A stretch of DNA of 23,677 nt from a virus: positions 1 through 23,677 of IMG/VR virus record IMGVR_UViG_3300022935_001212; one strand, given 5' to 3'. The translations under genes and the position numbers were made by a program. The stretch's first letter is position 1. Every line of letters starts with the position of its first letter. This document shows positions 1-8,069 of the stretch, piece by piece. The notes under the pieces were generated by a model. That model was not told the DNA's origin. It saw only the letters and a program-made list of their open reading frames with translations, and searched no databases.

Positions 1-149
1 TTGGGGTTATCATGTGGTAAATCTGTAATACACCAAAAATCGAAGTCTTTGGTACAGTTAGCTCGTACCATATCGTAGAGCTTGTCCACATACGCAGTTG
101 GATAAGCCTCTCCTACTCTAACACACACTATGTTAAACTTTTGAGCCAC
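1..149 (-). CDS. Putative glycosyltransferase, N-terminal fragment (cut by window edge)
   Basis: An open frame runs off the left edge, and 49 codons are visible. It starts at a GTG (147-149) inside the 3' end of the cupin gene, overlapping it by 17 bases, as many neighbours do here. A weak purine-rich GAAAGAG lies upstream. The peptide begins with a hydrophobic beta strand (FNIVCVRVGEAYP), followed by a helix and then DFWCITD. This is the usual first strand, helix and second strand of GT-A nucleotide-sugar transferases. The DXD motif would lie beyond the edge. The glycan-enzyme context supports the call, but the fragment is too short to name a family. Confidence 0.5.
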   Translation of the reverse strand, partial: MAQKFNIVCVRVGEAYPTAYVDKLYDMVRANCTKDFDFWCITDLPHDNP

Positions 150-486
150 CTACAGTTTCTCTTTCAATATCGGCGTGATCAAATTCAGCCCAATACAACT
201 CAAATGCTACTGTGTCCTCTAATGCTTCAAACTGATGGAACTCTCCTGGGCCAACGGCTGTGAAGTCGCCATCTTCTAGTATTGTTTCGTCTACTAGGTC
301 ATAGTTGTTTTTCCATACTCTGATTAGTAGTCGACCCTTCTCTACAAAGAATCCGTTCCATTTTGTTTTATGTAAGTGTTTACTGCAATACTTGCCTGCG
401 TTTGCTTCAATTCTATGGAATTCTAAAACTCCATTAGCATGAATAAGTTCTGTAATTCCCCAGACTTTACCTGCTTTTGTTGTCAT
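133..486 (-). CDS. Small cupin-domain protein
   Basis: This is a complete 117-aa single-domain cupin. Motif 1 is GKYCSKHLH (HxH about residues 37-39) and motif 2 is GDFTAVGPGEFH (third His about 84). The usual Glu of motif 1 is replaced, so three His ligands are visible. Such small cupins bind a divalent metal and often act as sugar-phosphate isomerases, epimerases or mannose-6-phosphate-isomerase-like enzymes. The exact reaction cannot be read here. The start ATG has AAGGA about 7 bases upstream. It overlaps the preceding DUF6492-like gene by 20 bases and the next glycosyltransferase by 17, so it is part of the same leftward glycan operon. A sugar-nucleotide role is inference from context. 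Confidence 0.72.
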   Translation of the reverse strand: MTTKAGKVWGITELIHANGVLEFHRIEANAGKYCSKHLHKTKWNGFFVEKGRLLIRVWKNNYDLVDETILEDGDFTAVGPGEFHQFEALEDTVAFELYWAEFDHADIERETVGGSKV

Positions 487-1315
487 ACTGTAATCCTTTT
501 GATTCTAAATATGTGTGCCACTGTTGTCGTTGTTCAAAGTCTAATAATTTGTAAGCATCTGCCTTAATACTTGCTGTTAGTACTTCTGGATCTTCTAATA
601 GTTGCCAAAAATCATCAATGTCGGGTATTTGCCAGTCTGCTAAGTTTGCACATTTATATGTAGGTGCTGTGTTAGTGTAGTACTGGTCAAACACTGGTCT
701 GGTGAACTGACTATACAATATCATTTCTGTTACAAAATGTGGATATTGACTGTACTTCTCAAACCAATCAACAAACGACATACCAGTTGTTAGTTTAACA
801 TAACTTATCATAGTTTGCAAAACTTTTGAGTTAACTGGGTAAGGCATACCGCCTGGTGCTATCCACATTTCGTCACGTTGGTCAAAGCCTAATAGGTCTT
901 TACATACTGTAAAGCCTTCACTGAACTCGTCGAATACTGGCATCTGATTAGTAATAAACTTACCGTTGTCAAACATAGTAGCAGGATCCAGCGTTCTTAC
1001 TAAAAATGTTTTAGCATCAAACCACAATGTCCAGTCTGATTGTGCCTGTAATGGTGCTAGTAACTTACATAACTGCTGTGACTCTCTGCCGTTTATTGTT
1101 ACATTACGTTTATAGCCTATGTCTTCTCTGGAAAGTAAAGTAACACGTTTGTGGTGTACACCCCACCACCTAGTATCGAATTTACGTAACTGATGATCGT
1201 CGTTTATAACTACAAAAATGTCTTTGACATCTTTGAGGTATATGTCAAAACTTTGTGCTTGTGTCTTTAATAATTGTAGTTCAGGGTTATATACGACTGT
1301 GACTGTGCTAATCAC
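467..1315 (-). CDS. DUF6492-like putative glycosyltransferase
   Basis: This 282-aa protein resembles the DUF6492 group of GT-A-like proteins. It has an N-terminal strand (STVTVVYNPELQLL), then a helix and IFVVINDD. The family-like block WTLWFDAKTFLVR (about residues 95-107) occupies the DXD/metal-site region, with the acidic residue in WFDAK. It starts at GTG (1313-1315) in a GTGA overlap with the upstream gene, and AAGGAT is placed upstream as a ribosome-binding site. It lies between a GT8-like gene and the cupin in the leftward operon. It probably transfers a sugar onto a surface glycan; donor and acceptor are unknown. Confidence 0.6.
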   Translation of the reverse strand: MISTVTVVYNPELQLLKTQAQSFDIYLKDVKDIFVVINDDHQLRKFDTRWWGVHHKRVTLLSREDIGYKRNVTINGRESQQLCKLLAPLQAQSDWTLWFDAKTFLVRTLDPATMFDNGKFITNQMPVFDEFSEGFTVCKDLLGFDQRDEMWIAPGGMPYPVNSKVLQTMISYVKLTTGMSFVDWFEKYSQYPHFVTEMILYSQFTRPVFDQYYTNTAPTYKCANLADWQIPDIDDFWQLLEDPEVLTASIKADAYKLLDFEQRQQWHTYLESKGLQYDNKSR

Positions 1316-1974
1316 AGACTAATATCCTTATAGTAACTTTCCCAGTCGGTGCTGTAGTCACAATCTTTGTAATCATCAAACCACGGTCCGCCATCAGTGT
1401 AGTGTATACATTTTACATCATCTTTGTGGTTATATTCTCCTGCTAACCAATTCCATTCTAAAGGTAAGTCGCCTATTAAGTGATCTCCTTCTAGCCACTT
1501 AAATTGGTGTAGTTCTAGTCCACTTGCTTTCATTACATAGTCTGGTGTAAGTGTTGTACACTTTTTACAGTTAAGTAACATAAAACTTGACCAATTTTTC
1601 TTTTCGTATTTTGTCTGTATTTGTCCTAAAAACTTTGTATCTGTTTTAGGTTGGTAGTCATGTTTACATAATTGTACTGCGTAACTGTCATCACGTAAAC
1701 GCCATAATTCATTAATGTCTGCTGTCATTAACATATCACAGTCCATAAACAGTGCCCAGCCTTGATAGTTCATAAGGTGTGGTACAATAAATCTACTAAA
1801 ACTAAATTCAGTACTACTGAGGTCATTACGTTCTCTTACGTAATCATCTTTAATGTTTTCTAAATATATAGGAGTAATGCTTACAGGCTTTGTGCTGTTT
1901 TTTAGTATACTGTAACTAAGAACATTAAACGATACCTTCTCTTTTGTGTCGTATCCTATAAAAACATTAATCAT
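1312..1974 (-). CDS. GT8-like glycosyltransferase
   Basis: This 220-aa GT-A protein opens with MINVFIGYDTKE, a typical first strand of family-8-like transferases. It carries the DXD metal and nucleotide-sugar motif in ALFMDCDML (DCD at residues 78-80), and ends with a conserved-looking WLEGDHLIGDLPLEWNW and IHYTDGGPW section. The His in IHYTDG matches the usual C-terminal metal His (HxxG-like) of GT8 proteins. It overlaps the FkbM gene by ATGA at its start and the DUF6492-like gene by GTGA at its end, which suggests translational coupling. No membrane segment is seen, so it is likely cytoplasmic and acts on a nucleotide-sugar donor. The acceptor is unknown. Confidence 0.72.
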   Translation of the reverse strand: MINVFIGYDTKEKVSFNVLSYSILKNSTKPVSITPIYLENIKDDYVRERNDLSSTEFSFSRFIVPHLMNYQGWALFMDCDMLMTADINELWRLRDDSYAVQLCKHDYQPKTDTKFLGQIQTKYEKKNWSSFMLLNCKKCTTLTPDYVMKASGLELHQFKWLEGDHLIGDLPLEWNWLAGEYNHKDDVKCIHYTDGGPWFDDYKDCDYSTDWESYYKDISL

Positions 1975-2675
1975 AAATCTATCTTATCCTTGTGTGCAAA
2001 TACAGTATCCTTGCTTACTGATCCTCGTTGAAAAAATCCCCATTCTAATAACTTTAATTTTACTAAGTGTTTCTTTTCTTTTTCTTTAGGTGTCCTAATA
2101 GGAAGTTCAACGCATAGAACAGGTTTATGTATTTCTAGTGTTTTCCTCGCACCATCTAGCACTGATTCCTCTGTGCCTTGTACGTCTATTTTAATTAAAT
2201 CTACATTTTCAAAATCAAATGAATCTAGTTTACGTTGTTCTACTGGATAACTTTTAAGATCTTCATATGTAAGCAAAGAGTCTGTGGGACCTTCTATAAC
2301 TCCTTGGGCGCTAGTTCCTGCATTTCCAGTTGCTTTTTCTTCATAGAAAAATTTAACAACTTCTTCTTTGTTTCCTAGTGCATATGGATGTAACGTTACA
2401 TTGGAGTAGTTTTTAAGATTTATTTCAAACGCTTCTCTACAGTCTGGTTGTGGTTCAAAAGCAATAACTGTTTCGAACCTATCTGCAAATGGTCTACTCC
2501 ACGTGCCTATGTTTGCACCAATATCTATTACTGTCCTAAAACTTTGGCAGTGTCGTAATGCATGTTCACGGTGTGCAATTTGATAATCAGAGGTATTGTT
2601 TGCACTAAAGAATTCTAAAAAGTCTTTTTCCCTTGAAGGCATATACCAACCATAGGCGTTAATCAACTTTGTCAT
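1971..2675 (-). CDS. FkbM-family SAM methyltransferase
   Basis: This 234-aa protein carries motif I FRTVIDIGANIGTWS (about residues 46-60), the post-I acidic motif VIAFEPQ (about 70-76), and the FkbM hallmark KLDSF...VDLIKIDVQGTE (about 149-170), followed by LEIHKPVLCVEL. FkbM proteins O-methylate hydroxyls on polyketides and sugars. In phage glycan clusters they are presumed to cap sugar residues. The gene begins 41 bases from the divergent gene at 2717 and starts a new leftward unit. An AATAAATA box sits 5 bases before its ATG and no Shine-Dalgarno is visible. The end overlaps the GT8-like gene by 3-4 bases (ATGA). Confidence 0.88.
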   Translation of the reverse strand: MTKLINAYGWYMPSREKDFLEFFSANNTSDYQIAHREHALRHCQSFRTVIDIGANIGTWSRPFADRFETVIAFEPQPDCREAFEINLKNYSNVTLHPYALGNKEEVVKFFYEEKATGNAGTSAQGVIEGPTDSLLTYEDLKSYPVEQRKLDSFDFENVDLIKIDVQGTEESVLDGARKTLEIHKPVLCVELPIRTPKEKEKKHLVKLKLLEWGFFQRGSVSKDTVFAHKDKIDL

Positions 2676-2680
2676 GCAAT

Positions 2681-2688
2681 TATTTATT
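2681..2688 (-). promoter_or_regulatory. Late-promoter box AATAAATA for the FkbM operon
   Basis: On the minus strand the octamer AATAAATA matches the T4-like late box (N)ATAAATA. It stands 5 bases before the ATG at 2675. T4 late boxes cover about -13 to -6, so the start of transcription would fall on the A of the ATG. No Shine-Dalgarno lies between, so the transcript could be leaderless. Function is inferred from motif and position. Confidence 0.5.
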
Positions 2689-2703
2689 TTAGCGATTTTA
2701 CCT

Positions 2704-2711
2704 TATAAATA
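2704..2711 (+). promoter_or_regulatory. Late-promoter box TATAAATA for the plus-strand gene at 2717
   Basis: This is a perfect TATAAATA octamer, the T4 late consensus, 5 bases before the ATG at 2717. It is one half of a divergent pair with the AATAAATA box at 2681-2688 on the other strand. No Shine-Dalgarno is present between box and ATG, and the predicted transcript start coincides with the start codon. Confidence 0.65.
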
Positions 2712-2716
2712 ATTAT

Positions 2717-3601
2717 ATGCACACTTTATCAGTCTTTACGTCCTGGCATCCTGCAGGATATGAAAAATATGGAAAACAATTCATTTCAGGATACAATTCA
2801 AATTGGCCAAAAGAAGTTCCATTAGCCATATACGCAGAAGATCATATACCAGACACTGGTGGTAATCCAAACATAACTGTGTATGACCAACGACAAACAT
2901 TGCCAGAACTTAAAGCATGGCAAGAAAAACACAAAGACAATCCACATGCACATGGCTGGAATAAAGACAAAACACTTAAAAGTTTTTTATGGGACGCAAG
3001 TAGATTTGCTAATAAAGTATTTGCACTTTGGCATTGGGCTGAACATTGTAATACGGACATATTCATTTGGTGTGACGGAGATGTAAGAACACATACTCCT
3101 ATGCCATTGGATTTTTTACATAGCATTGCACCTGGTAAAAAGCAACTATCTACTCACTTGGGAAGAGTTACTTGGCCCGAATGTGGTTGGATGATGTTTA
3201 ATCGGCACCATCCTCGGTTCAAAGACTTTATGACAAAGTGGCGTTGGATATATGAAAGCGATGATATCTTTAATCACAAAGAAACGCACGACAGTTTTAT
3301 CTACGGCGAACTAGTAGAAGAATTCAAACAACAAGAAGTTAAGTTTAACGATTTAGGCAGTCCAGAAGCCAGCGGACATATTTTTATTAATAGTGTGCTA
3401 GGTCAATATATGGACCACCTTAAAGGATTTCGTAAAGAAGTAGGTAAAAGTCTAGCAAAAGACATACAAAAGAACTTCCAACACAAAGATAATACTTGGT
3501 GGCATGATGTAAAAAATTACACTAAGGCAGATATTGCTAGAGAAAAATTAAAAAAGCCACATGAATATGCCGCTAAAAAAGTTAAGACGAAAGGTCTTTA
3601 G
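2717..3601 (+). CDS. GT-A-like putative glycosyltransferase, inverted relative to neighbours
   Basis: This is a 294-aa protein on the plus strand. It opens directly with a core strand (TLSVFTSWHPAGYEKYG), so the ATG at 2717 is the likely start. The segment DIFIWCDGDVRTHTPMP (about residues 114-130) looks like a hydrophobic strand ending in a DGD version of the DXD metal motif. A second block, WPECGWMMFNRHHP, resembles the acceptor-side region of GT-A enzymes. The C-terminus is Lys-rich. It has its own TATAAATA promoter and ends by overlapping the convergent sulfotransferase gene by 20 bases. I do not recognise a named family; glycosyltransferase is the best fit from fold pattern and context. 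Confidence 0.55.
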   Translation: MHTLSVFTSWHPAGYEKYGKQFISGYNSNWPKEVPLAIYAEDHIPDTGGNPNITVYDQRQTLPELKAWQEKHKDNPHAHGWNKDKTLKSFLWDASRFANKVFALWHWAEHCNTDIFIWCDGDVRTHTPMPLDFLHSIAPGKKQLSTHLGRVTWPECGWMMFNRHHPRFKDFMTKWRWIYESDDIFNHKETHDSFIYGELVEEFKQQEVKFNDLGSPEASGHIFINSVLGQYMDHLKGFRKEVGKSLAKDIQKNFQHKDNTWWHDVKNYTKADIAREKLKKPHEYAAKKVKTKGL

Positions 3602-4301
3602 TAATACGCTTATAGCCTAGTTTTCTAAAATCACGTTTATATCTTTGAAATATTAGTTCTAATACTTCTTCGTTTAAATCTTGCCAACTACCTTGCTTGT
3701 CGTCATTAACTAAACTACGACGAGGTTCAACATGGGTACCAAGTTCCTTAAGCCATTGCCATAGTCTATCCATTTTTTCAACTTGAAATATCATTGCTTG
3801 ACTTCCTACAATATACTCCCACTGACTGCTTTTAATTATTCTACACATGTCTTTCCAATGTCCACCTTTGTGTAACAACCTGTCTATGTCTTTTAAAACG
3901 CTTAGTGGAGTAGCCTTATCCCAGTAGAGTAATCTTTCTGCTAGGTCTTCTTTATTGTTATTCTTAATATCCTCAAGTCCGTCATGCATACGTTGGTCAA
4001 GTTTTTGTTGATAGTAAAACCAACTGTGATATCTTGCATAAGGATTCCTCACAACAGTAAACCAAGTTTTTGGCGGTGGGAACACTCTAGGCATTTTGCT
4101 TTGGCTTTTATGAGGCCAAGCGGTTCTAAATTTTGTATGTGTGTTGAATACGGGCCACGGTGACCAAGGCATGTCTAACCTTTGCTCATATAAACGAGGA
4201 CGTGGATCAGGACCAGGACTAGCAAATGCATCATATACGCTCGTTCCTGCACACTTAGGAATGTGGATAAATCCTAACTTGTGATTTGTAGTTACAAACA
4301 T
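3582..4301 (-). CDS. Sulfotransferase-family protein
   Basis: This 239-aa protein has both PAPS-binding elements of sulfotransferases. The 5'-phosphosulfate loop is GFIHIPKCAGTS (residues 10-21) and the 3'-phosphate-binding segment is TVVRNPYARYHSWF (about 81-94, Arg and Ser). This layout matches the Sulfotransfer_2 type that acts on carbohydrates. It would transfer sulfate from PAPS to a glycan hydroxyl or amine. The host would need to supply PAPS, since no PAPS synthesis gene is seen here. The gene follows the second FkbM gene with a TAATG one-base overlap, and its 3' end overlaps the convergent gene at 2717-3601 on the opposite strand by 20 bases. Confidence 0.85.
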   Translation of the reverse strand: MFVTTNHKLGFIHIPKCAGTSVYDAFASPGPDPRPRLYEQRLDMPWSPWPVFNTHTKFRTAWPHKSQSKMPRVFPPPKTWFTVVRNPYARYHSWFYYQQKLDQRMHDGLEDIKNNNKEDLAERLLYWDKATPLSVLKDIDRLLHKGGHWKDMCRIIKSSQWEYIVGSQAMIFQVEKMDRLWQWLKELGTHVEPRRSLVNDDKQGSWQDLNEEVLELIFQRYKRDFRKLGYKRITKDLSS

Positions 4302-4864
4302 TATTTGACTAGTATGTAATCGTGCTTCTGTTGGTCAACTACTCGATAACCCAGTGTTTTACAAAATTCTAATGCTTCAAACTTTTTACCTTTACCCCAC
4401 TTTTCTGTAGCATCATTTTGTTCTATGCAAAGAGTAGGACTGTATTTTTGTATTGTTTCAACTGCACCTTTAAGAACTTTAAGTTCGTGTCCTTCAACAT
4501 CTATTTTAATAAATCCTATGTTGTCGAACTTAAAACTATCTAGTGTGCGCAGGTTTGCCACTTTACGTTTTCTGCTACTAACATGGTCATCTCTGCTTTC
4601 AACAATAACTCCTCCCCACGCAGTCAACTGTTCTTCTTTATCATGAAGTCCGTAGTTGTAAAAGGTGCATCGGTTTTCATGTTTTACATAACGTTCCATT
4701 ATTGAAGTTTGTCTGTAATCAAAACTATAACAATGTTGAAACTTTTCTAGTATAAGACTAGTAAACTGTGCGTACCTTGCACCTATGTCAATAGCGTTAC
4801 TAAAATTAGTTATGTGGGGTATACATTGTTCCCAAGTTGGTTGGCATGGATTAATAGTTTGCAC
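4301..4864 (-). CDS. FkbM-like SAM methyltransferase (short)
   Basis: This 187-aa methyltransferase has motif I AIDIGARYAQF (residues 24-34), where GANIG of the other FkbM gene is replaced by GARYA. It also has the FkbM signature TLDSFKFDNIGFIKIDVEGHE (about 107-127) and YSPTLCIEQ. It is likely an O-methyltransferase on a sugar or related group. It starts at GTG (4862-4864), 14 bases inside the upstream methyltransferase gene. It is shorter than the FkbM gene at 1971-2675 and diverged from it in the SAM loop, so the two are more likely separate acquisitions than a recent duplication. Confidence 0.82.
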   Translation of the reverse strand: MQTINPCQPTWEQCIPHITNFSNAIDIGARYAQFTSLILEKFQHCYSFDYRQTSIMERYVKHENRCTFYNYGLHDKEEQLTAWGGVIVESRDDHVSSRKRKVANLRTLDSFKFDNIGFIKIDVEGHELKVLKGAVETIQKYSPTLCIEQNDATEKWGKGKKFEALEFCKTLGYRVVDQQKHDYILVK

Positions 4865-5666
4865 CTCTATGATCCTTTTGTCTTGTATCTACATTATCGG
4901 AACTGTATTCTCCTTTGAGATCATCCACTATATCATTGACATAGCGTCCTTGAAAAGGAATCTGAAAAGGTTGGTCTGTAGTTTTTGTATATGCGGCAAC
5001 AATGCTAACATTCTGTGCTTTGCCGTCTCTGTTGTGTAAGTTGTCATACACTTGTTCTAATTTGCTAATAGGATTACGTGGCTTCTTCTGTTCATAAAAT
5101 GCCCAACTGTCCATACTAGTTTTACAGTCTGCATAATGACCTGTGTTTTGTGCCAGCCACATAAACTGCCACTTGTAACCATTTGCGGCTACGATATCTC
5201 TGAACAGTTGTGGATGATAACTATAGAAACAATGATTAAACCATGGAGCAAAAGGCAATACACAAATAATAGTGCCACCTACTTTACATAAGTTGTGCAT
5301 GTTTTCAAATACAGTACGTTGGTCAAAAATGTGTTCACCTGTGCCATTGTTTGTTACATAATCAAATTGTGTTGTATAGTTGTACTTGTCTTTAAGTATA
5401 AAGTTAAGATCCATTGCAATACTGCGTAATTCAGTATTAATGTCTATGGCAAGATAATCTGAAAAGCCTAAGTCCTCAAAGTACTGCCATACAAACTCTG
5501 TGGGTTTTCGTAAGTTTTTACCACTTACTTTTGCACAATGATCAATCCACTTGTCGCTGTATCTAAATCTTTGATTACCCCATTCTACCACAGTTGCTCC
5601 AGGCTTAAAACAACCTTTACTAGATAGAGTTGCAGTCGCTAACTGCATGATGTTATTGAATGCCAT
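4851..5666 (-). CDS. Class I SAM-dependent methyltransferase
   Basis: This 271-aa protein has a Rossmann-like layout. ATVVEWGNQRF (24-34) stands in for motif I, although Gly-poor. LAIDINTE is the motif II acidic strand. FDYVTNNGTGEHIFDQ and LCKVGGTIICVLPFAPW match motif IV and the post-motif strand seen in Methyltransf_11/23-type enzymes. The weak motif I (one Gly, no GxGxG) is unusual and could mean altered SAM binding. It lies one base from the 2OG-oxygenase stop and overlaps the short FkbM gene by 14 bases. The substrate is unknown; a sugar or small-molecule role is inferred from the operon. Confidence 0.68.
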   Translation of the reverse strand: MAFNNIMQLATATLSSKGCFKPGATVVEWGNQRFRYSDKWIDHCAKVSGKNLRKPTEFVWQYFEDLGFSDYLAIDINTELRSIAMDLNFILKDKYNYTTQFDYVTNNGTGEHIFDQRTVFENMHNLCKVGGTIICVLPFAPWFNHCFYSYHPQLFRDIVAANGYKWQFMWLAQNTGHYADCKTSMDSWAFYEQKKPRNPISKLEQVYDNLHNRDGKAQNVSIVAAYTKTTDQPFQIPFQGRYVNDIVDDLKGEYSSDNVDTRQKDHRGANY

Positions 5667-5667
5667 A

Positions 5668-6444
5668 TTATACTTTCGTTTTAATTTCTTTTACTTTCCA
5701 CATACGACCGTTGCCGTTGAATTCGCCAATTATGTTAATACTTCTTCTTCGTAGTCTGGGTTGTATTCTAGGTGTTACACTATGCACACTACCTTTAACA
5801 TTTAAAAACATACAAAAATTGTTTGCTTGATAAGGTACTTCACGCTGAGGTTGATGTATATCATCTGCAACTTGTCTGCCAAGTGTTTTGTTTACTTCTG
5901 TAATTTCCTTGTGTACACTATGAACAGTGAAGTTACCACCTAATGAATCATCTTCAGGTAACCTCATATATAACAGCCCTGCATATATTTCAACAGGATT
6001 GTCTATGTGAGGTGTCCTAGTAGTGCCCGTTTGATCAACGGGTTCGTGTACAACAAACTGACAGTCTGCTACATAACTGCCCGAGTTATCTACATCACGC
6101 GGAGTAACACTTCCTTGTAATAAGTCGTGCAAGAATTGGTCACCGTATGCTTTTGCAATGTGAGGACCAAATAATTCTATACAAGAATTAAAATATTCTT
6201 TACTTGTATGATATGCAAAAAAGTCTTGCCAAATTGCAGGTGGTTGTTGCTGTCGGCATTCTTTCATCTTATAACGATATGTTACACCGTTGTCATGTGG
6301 ACTTGTACTACAAACAAGTTCCATAGGAAATGTTTCACATAATTCTTTATATCTTTTTTCAGGAAGTGCGCCTTCTACACAAACATAAGGGTAAGGGTCA
6401 GTTTCTACTTGTTTTACGTTTTGTAATACGCTTAGTTCATGCAT
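5668..6444 (-). CDS. 2-oxoglutarate/Fe(II)-dependent oxygenase
   Basis: This 258-aa protein carries the iron triad of the double-stranded beta-helix oxygenases. The HxD is in TRTPHIDNP (H146, D148) and the distal His in VKGSVHSVTP (H221), followed about ten residues later by basic residues (PRLRRRSINII) that would hold 2-oxoglutarate. The spacing and the NFCMFLNV strand before the distal His fit the prolyl-4-hydroxylase-like phage and cyanobacterial group. It would hydroxylate or otherwise oxidise a sugar, lipid or protein side chain. The gene overlaps the preceding GT-B gene by 8 bases. Family confidence is high; the substrate is not known. Confidence 0.83.
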   Translation of the reverse strand: MHELSVLQNVKQVETDPYPYVCVEGALPEKRYKELCETFPMELVCSTSPHDNGVTYRYKMKECRQQQPPAIWQDFFAYHTSKEYFNSCIELFGPHIAKAYGDQFLHDLLQGSVTPRDVDNSGSYVADCQFVVHEPVDQTGTTRTPHIDNPVEIYAGLLYMRLPEDDSLGGNFTVHSVHKEITEVNKTLGRQVADDIHQPQREVPYQANNFCMFLNVKGSVHSVTPRIQPRLRRRSINIIGEFNGNGRMWKVKEIKTKV

Positions 6445-7285
6445 CTGTTTTTCTTTCTTTTTCTAAATATCTCCAAGCACTTCCACTTAACAGCTCGTGT
6501 GTTTCGAATTGATGGTTACATAAATTAAACAACCATGGCATTCTGTCAAATTCTTTAAGTTTCTCAATGTCCATTATATTATTACTAATAGGATATGCCG
6601 CACATTGTTCGCTACATATAATAGGTATCCCTTGTATAGCGGCTTGTATTGCTACACTACTGTGATAAGCAATCACACAATGTGCTCTTGATAATTCTTG
6701 TTCTAAAGGAAGTTGCGTCGGGTCAACCGGAGTACGTCCAATCTCTTTGCCTTTTTCATCTAAGATAACTTCACCAGGCTTACCCCTTACAATTATCTGT
6801 CTATTTGTTAAAGGTCTAATAGTTTCTAAAACTTTATTAGTCCATTCATGACTTCCAAACACATAACTTACTGCATCTGTAGGCGGCAAAATTAGAATTG
6901 TTTGTCCATCTCTGCGCCAAGGCTTAAGCTCAAATGTTCTATCAAATATTTTGTTAAACTTTGTAGAATCTGTATCTGTAATTTTGTTACAGTTGAACGC
7001 ATCTGCTGTTACACGCATCCACTCGCTTGATTTATTGTAGCCAGCCTTAAAATACGCATGATCCATGTAGTAAAATTTATGTTTACCTGCAATTAGGTAT
7101 TTTAGTAAATCACCACCGCCACGTATGATGCCTGCTGTAATTACTCTCGAAGTATCGCTAGGAATACGTTGATTCCTTATCCACCAATCTATGGGCCAAA
7201 TTCTGCCTTGAGCACCTTTGCTCATATTATGGACAATACGTTCCTGTGTATTTGATTTATTCTTAGGTAAGAATGAAACTATCAT
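6437..7285 (-). CDS. GT-B-like capsule-synthesis-type protein, copy 1
   Basis: This 282-aa protein is one of three relatives in the window. The C-terminal half has QIIVRGKPG (about 163-171) followed by AHCVIAYHSSVAIQAAIQGI (201-220), then PIICSEQCAAYPIS. This resembles the nucleotide-sugar side of capsule/KpsS-type GT-B enzymes, where a Ser-rich loop and a Gly-Ile/Val-Pro turn bind the donor. A shared tail, MPWLFNLCNHQFETHELLSG, follows. The N-terminus begins with INTERNAL basic residues and no signal peptide. It overlaps the next copy by 23 bases and the oxygenase by 8. It is probably a glycan-assembly transferase. The N-terminal half is too diverged to assign an acceptor. Confidence 0.62.
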   Translation of the reverse strand: MIVSFLPKNKSNTQERIVHNMSKGAQGRIWPIDWWIRNQRIPSDTSRVITAGIIRGGGDLLKYLIAGKHKFYYMDHAYFKAGYNKSSEWMRVTADAFNCNKITDTDSTKFNKIFDRTFELKPWRRDGQTILILPPTDAVSYVFGSHEWTNKVLETIRPLTNRQIIVRGKPGEVILDEKGKEIGRTPVDPTQLPLEQELSRAHCVIAYHSSVAIQAAIQGIPIICSEQCAAYPISNNIMDIEKLKEFDRMPWLFNLCNHQFETHELLSGSAWRYLEKERKTDA

Positions 7286-8069
7286 TGATGTTATGTATTC
7301 CTTGACGTATTTCTTTTTCAGTAAATTGATAATAACTTAATGTATTTAACCATTTTGTACGATCGGGTCTAATAGGAGTTTCTATTTTACTAAGGTCCCA
7401 CAGAGCTATAGGCGAGGCTGGTCCTTGCTCGTGAGTGAATACAGGTATGCCTAAACATGCGGCTTCGACTGCCGACATGCTAACTGATGTTACAACTGCA
7501 TGTGCATTACTAGCATCTTCTGCAAAAGGTACTCTAGCCGCGGCTGGCCCACTAGTGCCACGTGCTCTAGGCTTGTGTCTTATTTTAATAGGTCTATCCG
7601 TGTAACGTTTTAGTGTTGCTACTGTTTGTTCAGTCCATCCAGGTTGTCCTATGAATCGTTCCATAGTAGGACTACTAGGGCACACCAAAATATGATCACC
7701 ACGAGTTTGCCAATCATGTACTTCTACTCCTAATTGTTTAAATCTATCATTGGGATAATCATTTACCCAAGTAACATGTGTTGCATTAGGTACAATACGC
7801 CAGTAAAAATCCATATTTGGATTGACTGCTTCTTTTAGTCCATTCCAACGACCCCAATAAGGCATGTCAGTAAAGTACCACTTGAGCCCTAGTCTAATAT
7901 GTTCTTTAACTAAGTGATAATTTTTGCCTACAAATCCCCAAAAGAAACTGGGTCCAGTTTCGTCCCAAGAATAATCTAGTATTTTTCTAAACCCATAACA
8001 CTCATGTAAAGGGTTCATAACACGATAGGCTTTGCTGTCTTCTTTATGTCCCGGACAATATAAGTTCAC
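7263..8069 (-). CDS. GT-B-like capsule-synthesis-type protein, copy 2
   Basis: This 268-aa relative of the 6437-7285 protein has IKIRHKPRA (about 161-169), then NAHAVVTSVSMSAVEAACLG (188-207) and IPVFTHEQGPASPI, then the shared tail R.KWLNTLSYYQFTEKEIRQG. It starts at GTG in a GTGA overlap with the carbamoyltransferase stop. Its Ser-rich loop (TSVSMSAVEAA) aligns with YHSSVAIQAA of copy 1 and SPTGGSAIEAI of copy 3. The N-terminal part is aromatic-rich and without an obvious motif. It is likely a cytoplasmic transferase acting with the carbamoyltransferase on the same glycan. Confidence 0.62.
   Translation of the reverse strand: MNLYCPGHKEDSKAYRVMNPLHECYGFRKILDYSWDETGPSFFWGFVGKNYHLVKEHIRLGLKWYFTDMPYWGRWNGLKEAVNPNMDFYWRIVPNATHVTWVNDYPNDRFKQLGVEVHDWQTRGDHILVCPSSPTMERFIGQPGWTEQTVATLKRYTDRPIKIRHKPRARGTSGPAAARVPFAEDASNAHAVVTSVSMSAVEAACLGIPVFTHEQGPASPIALWDLSKIETPIRPDRTKWLNTLSYYQFTEKEIRQGIHNINDSFILT

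Noticed and set aside
2842-3126. A 94-aa open frame on the minus strand opposite the gene at 2717-3601
   Set aside because: It has no recognisable motif, is Ser/Cys/Leu-rich like a shadow frame, and lies entirely opposite a longer protein with a credible strand-helix pattern and its own promoter.
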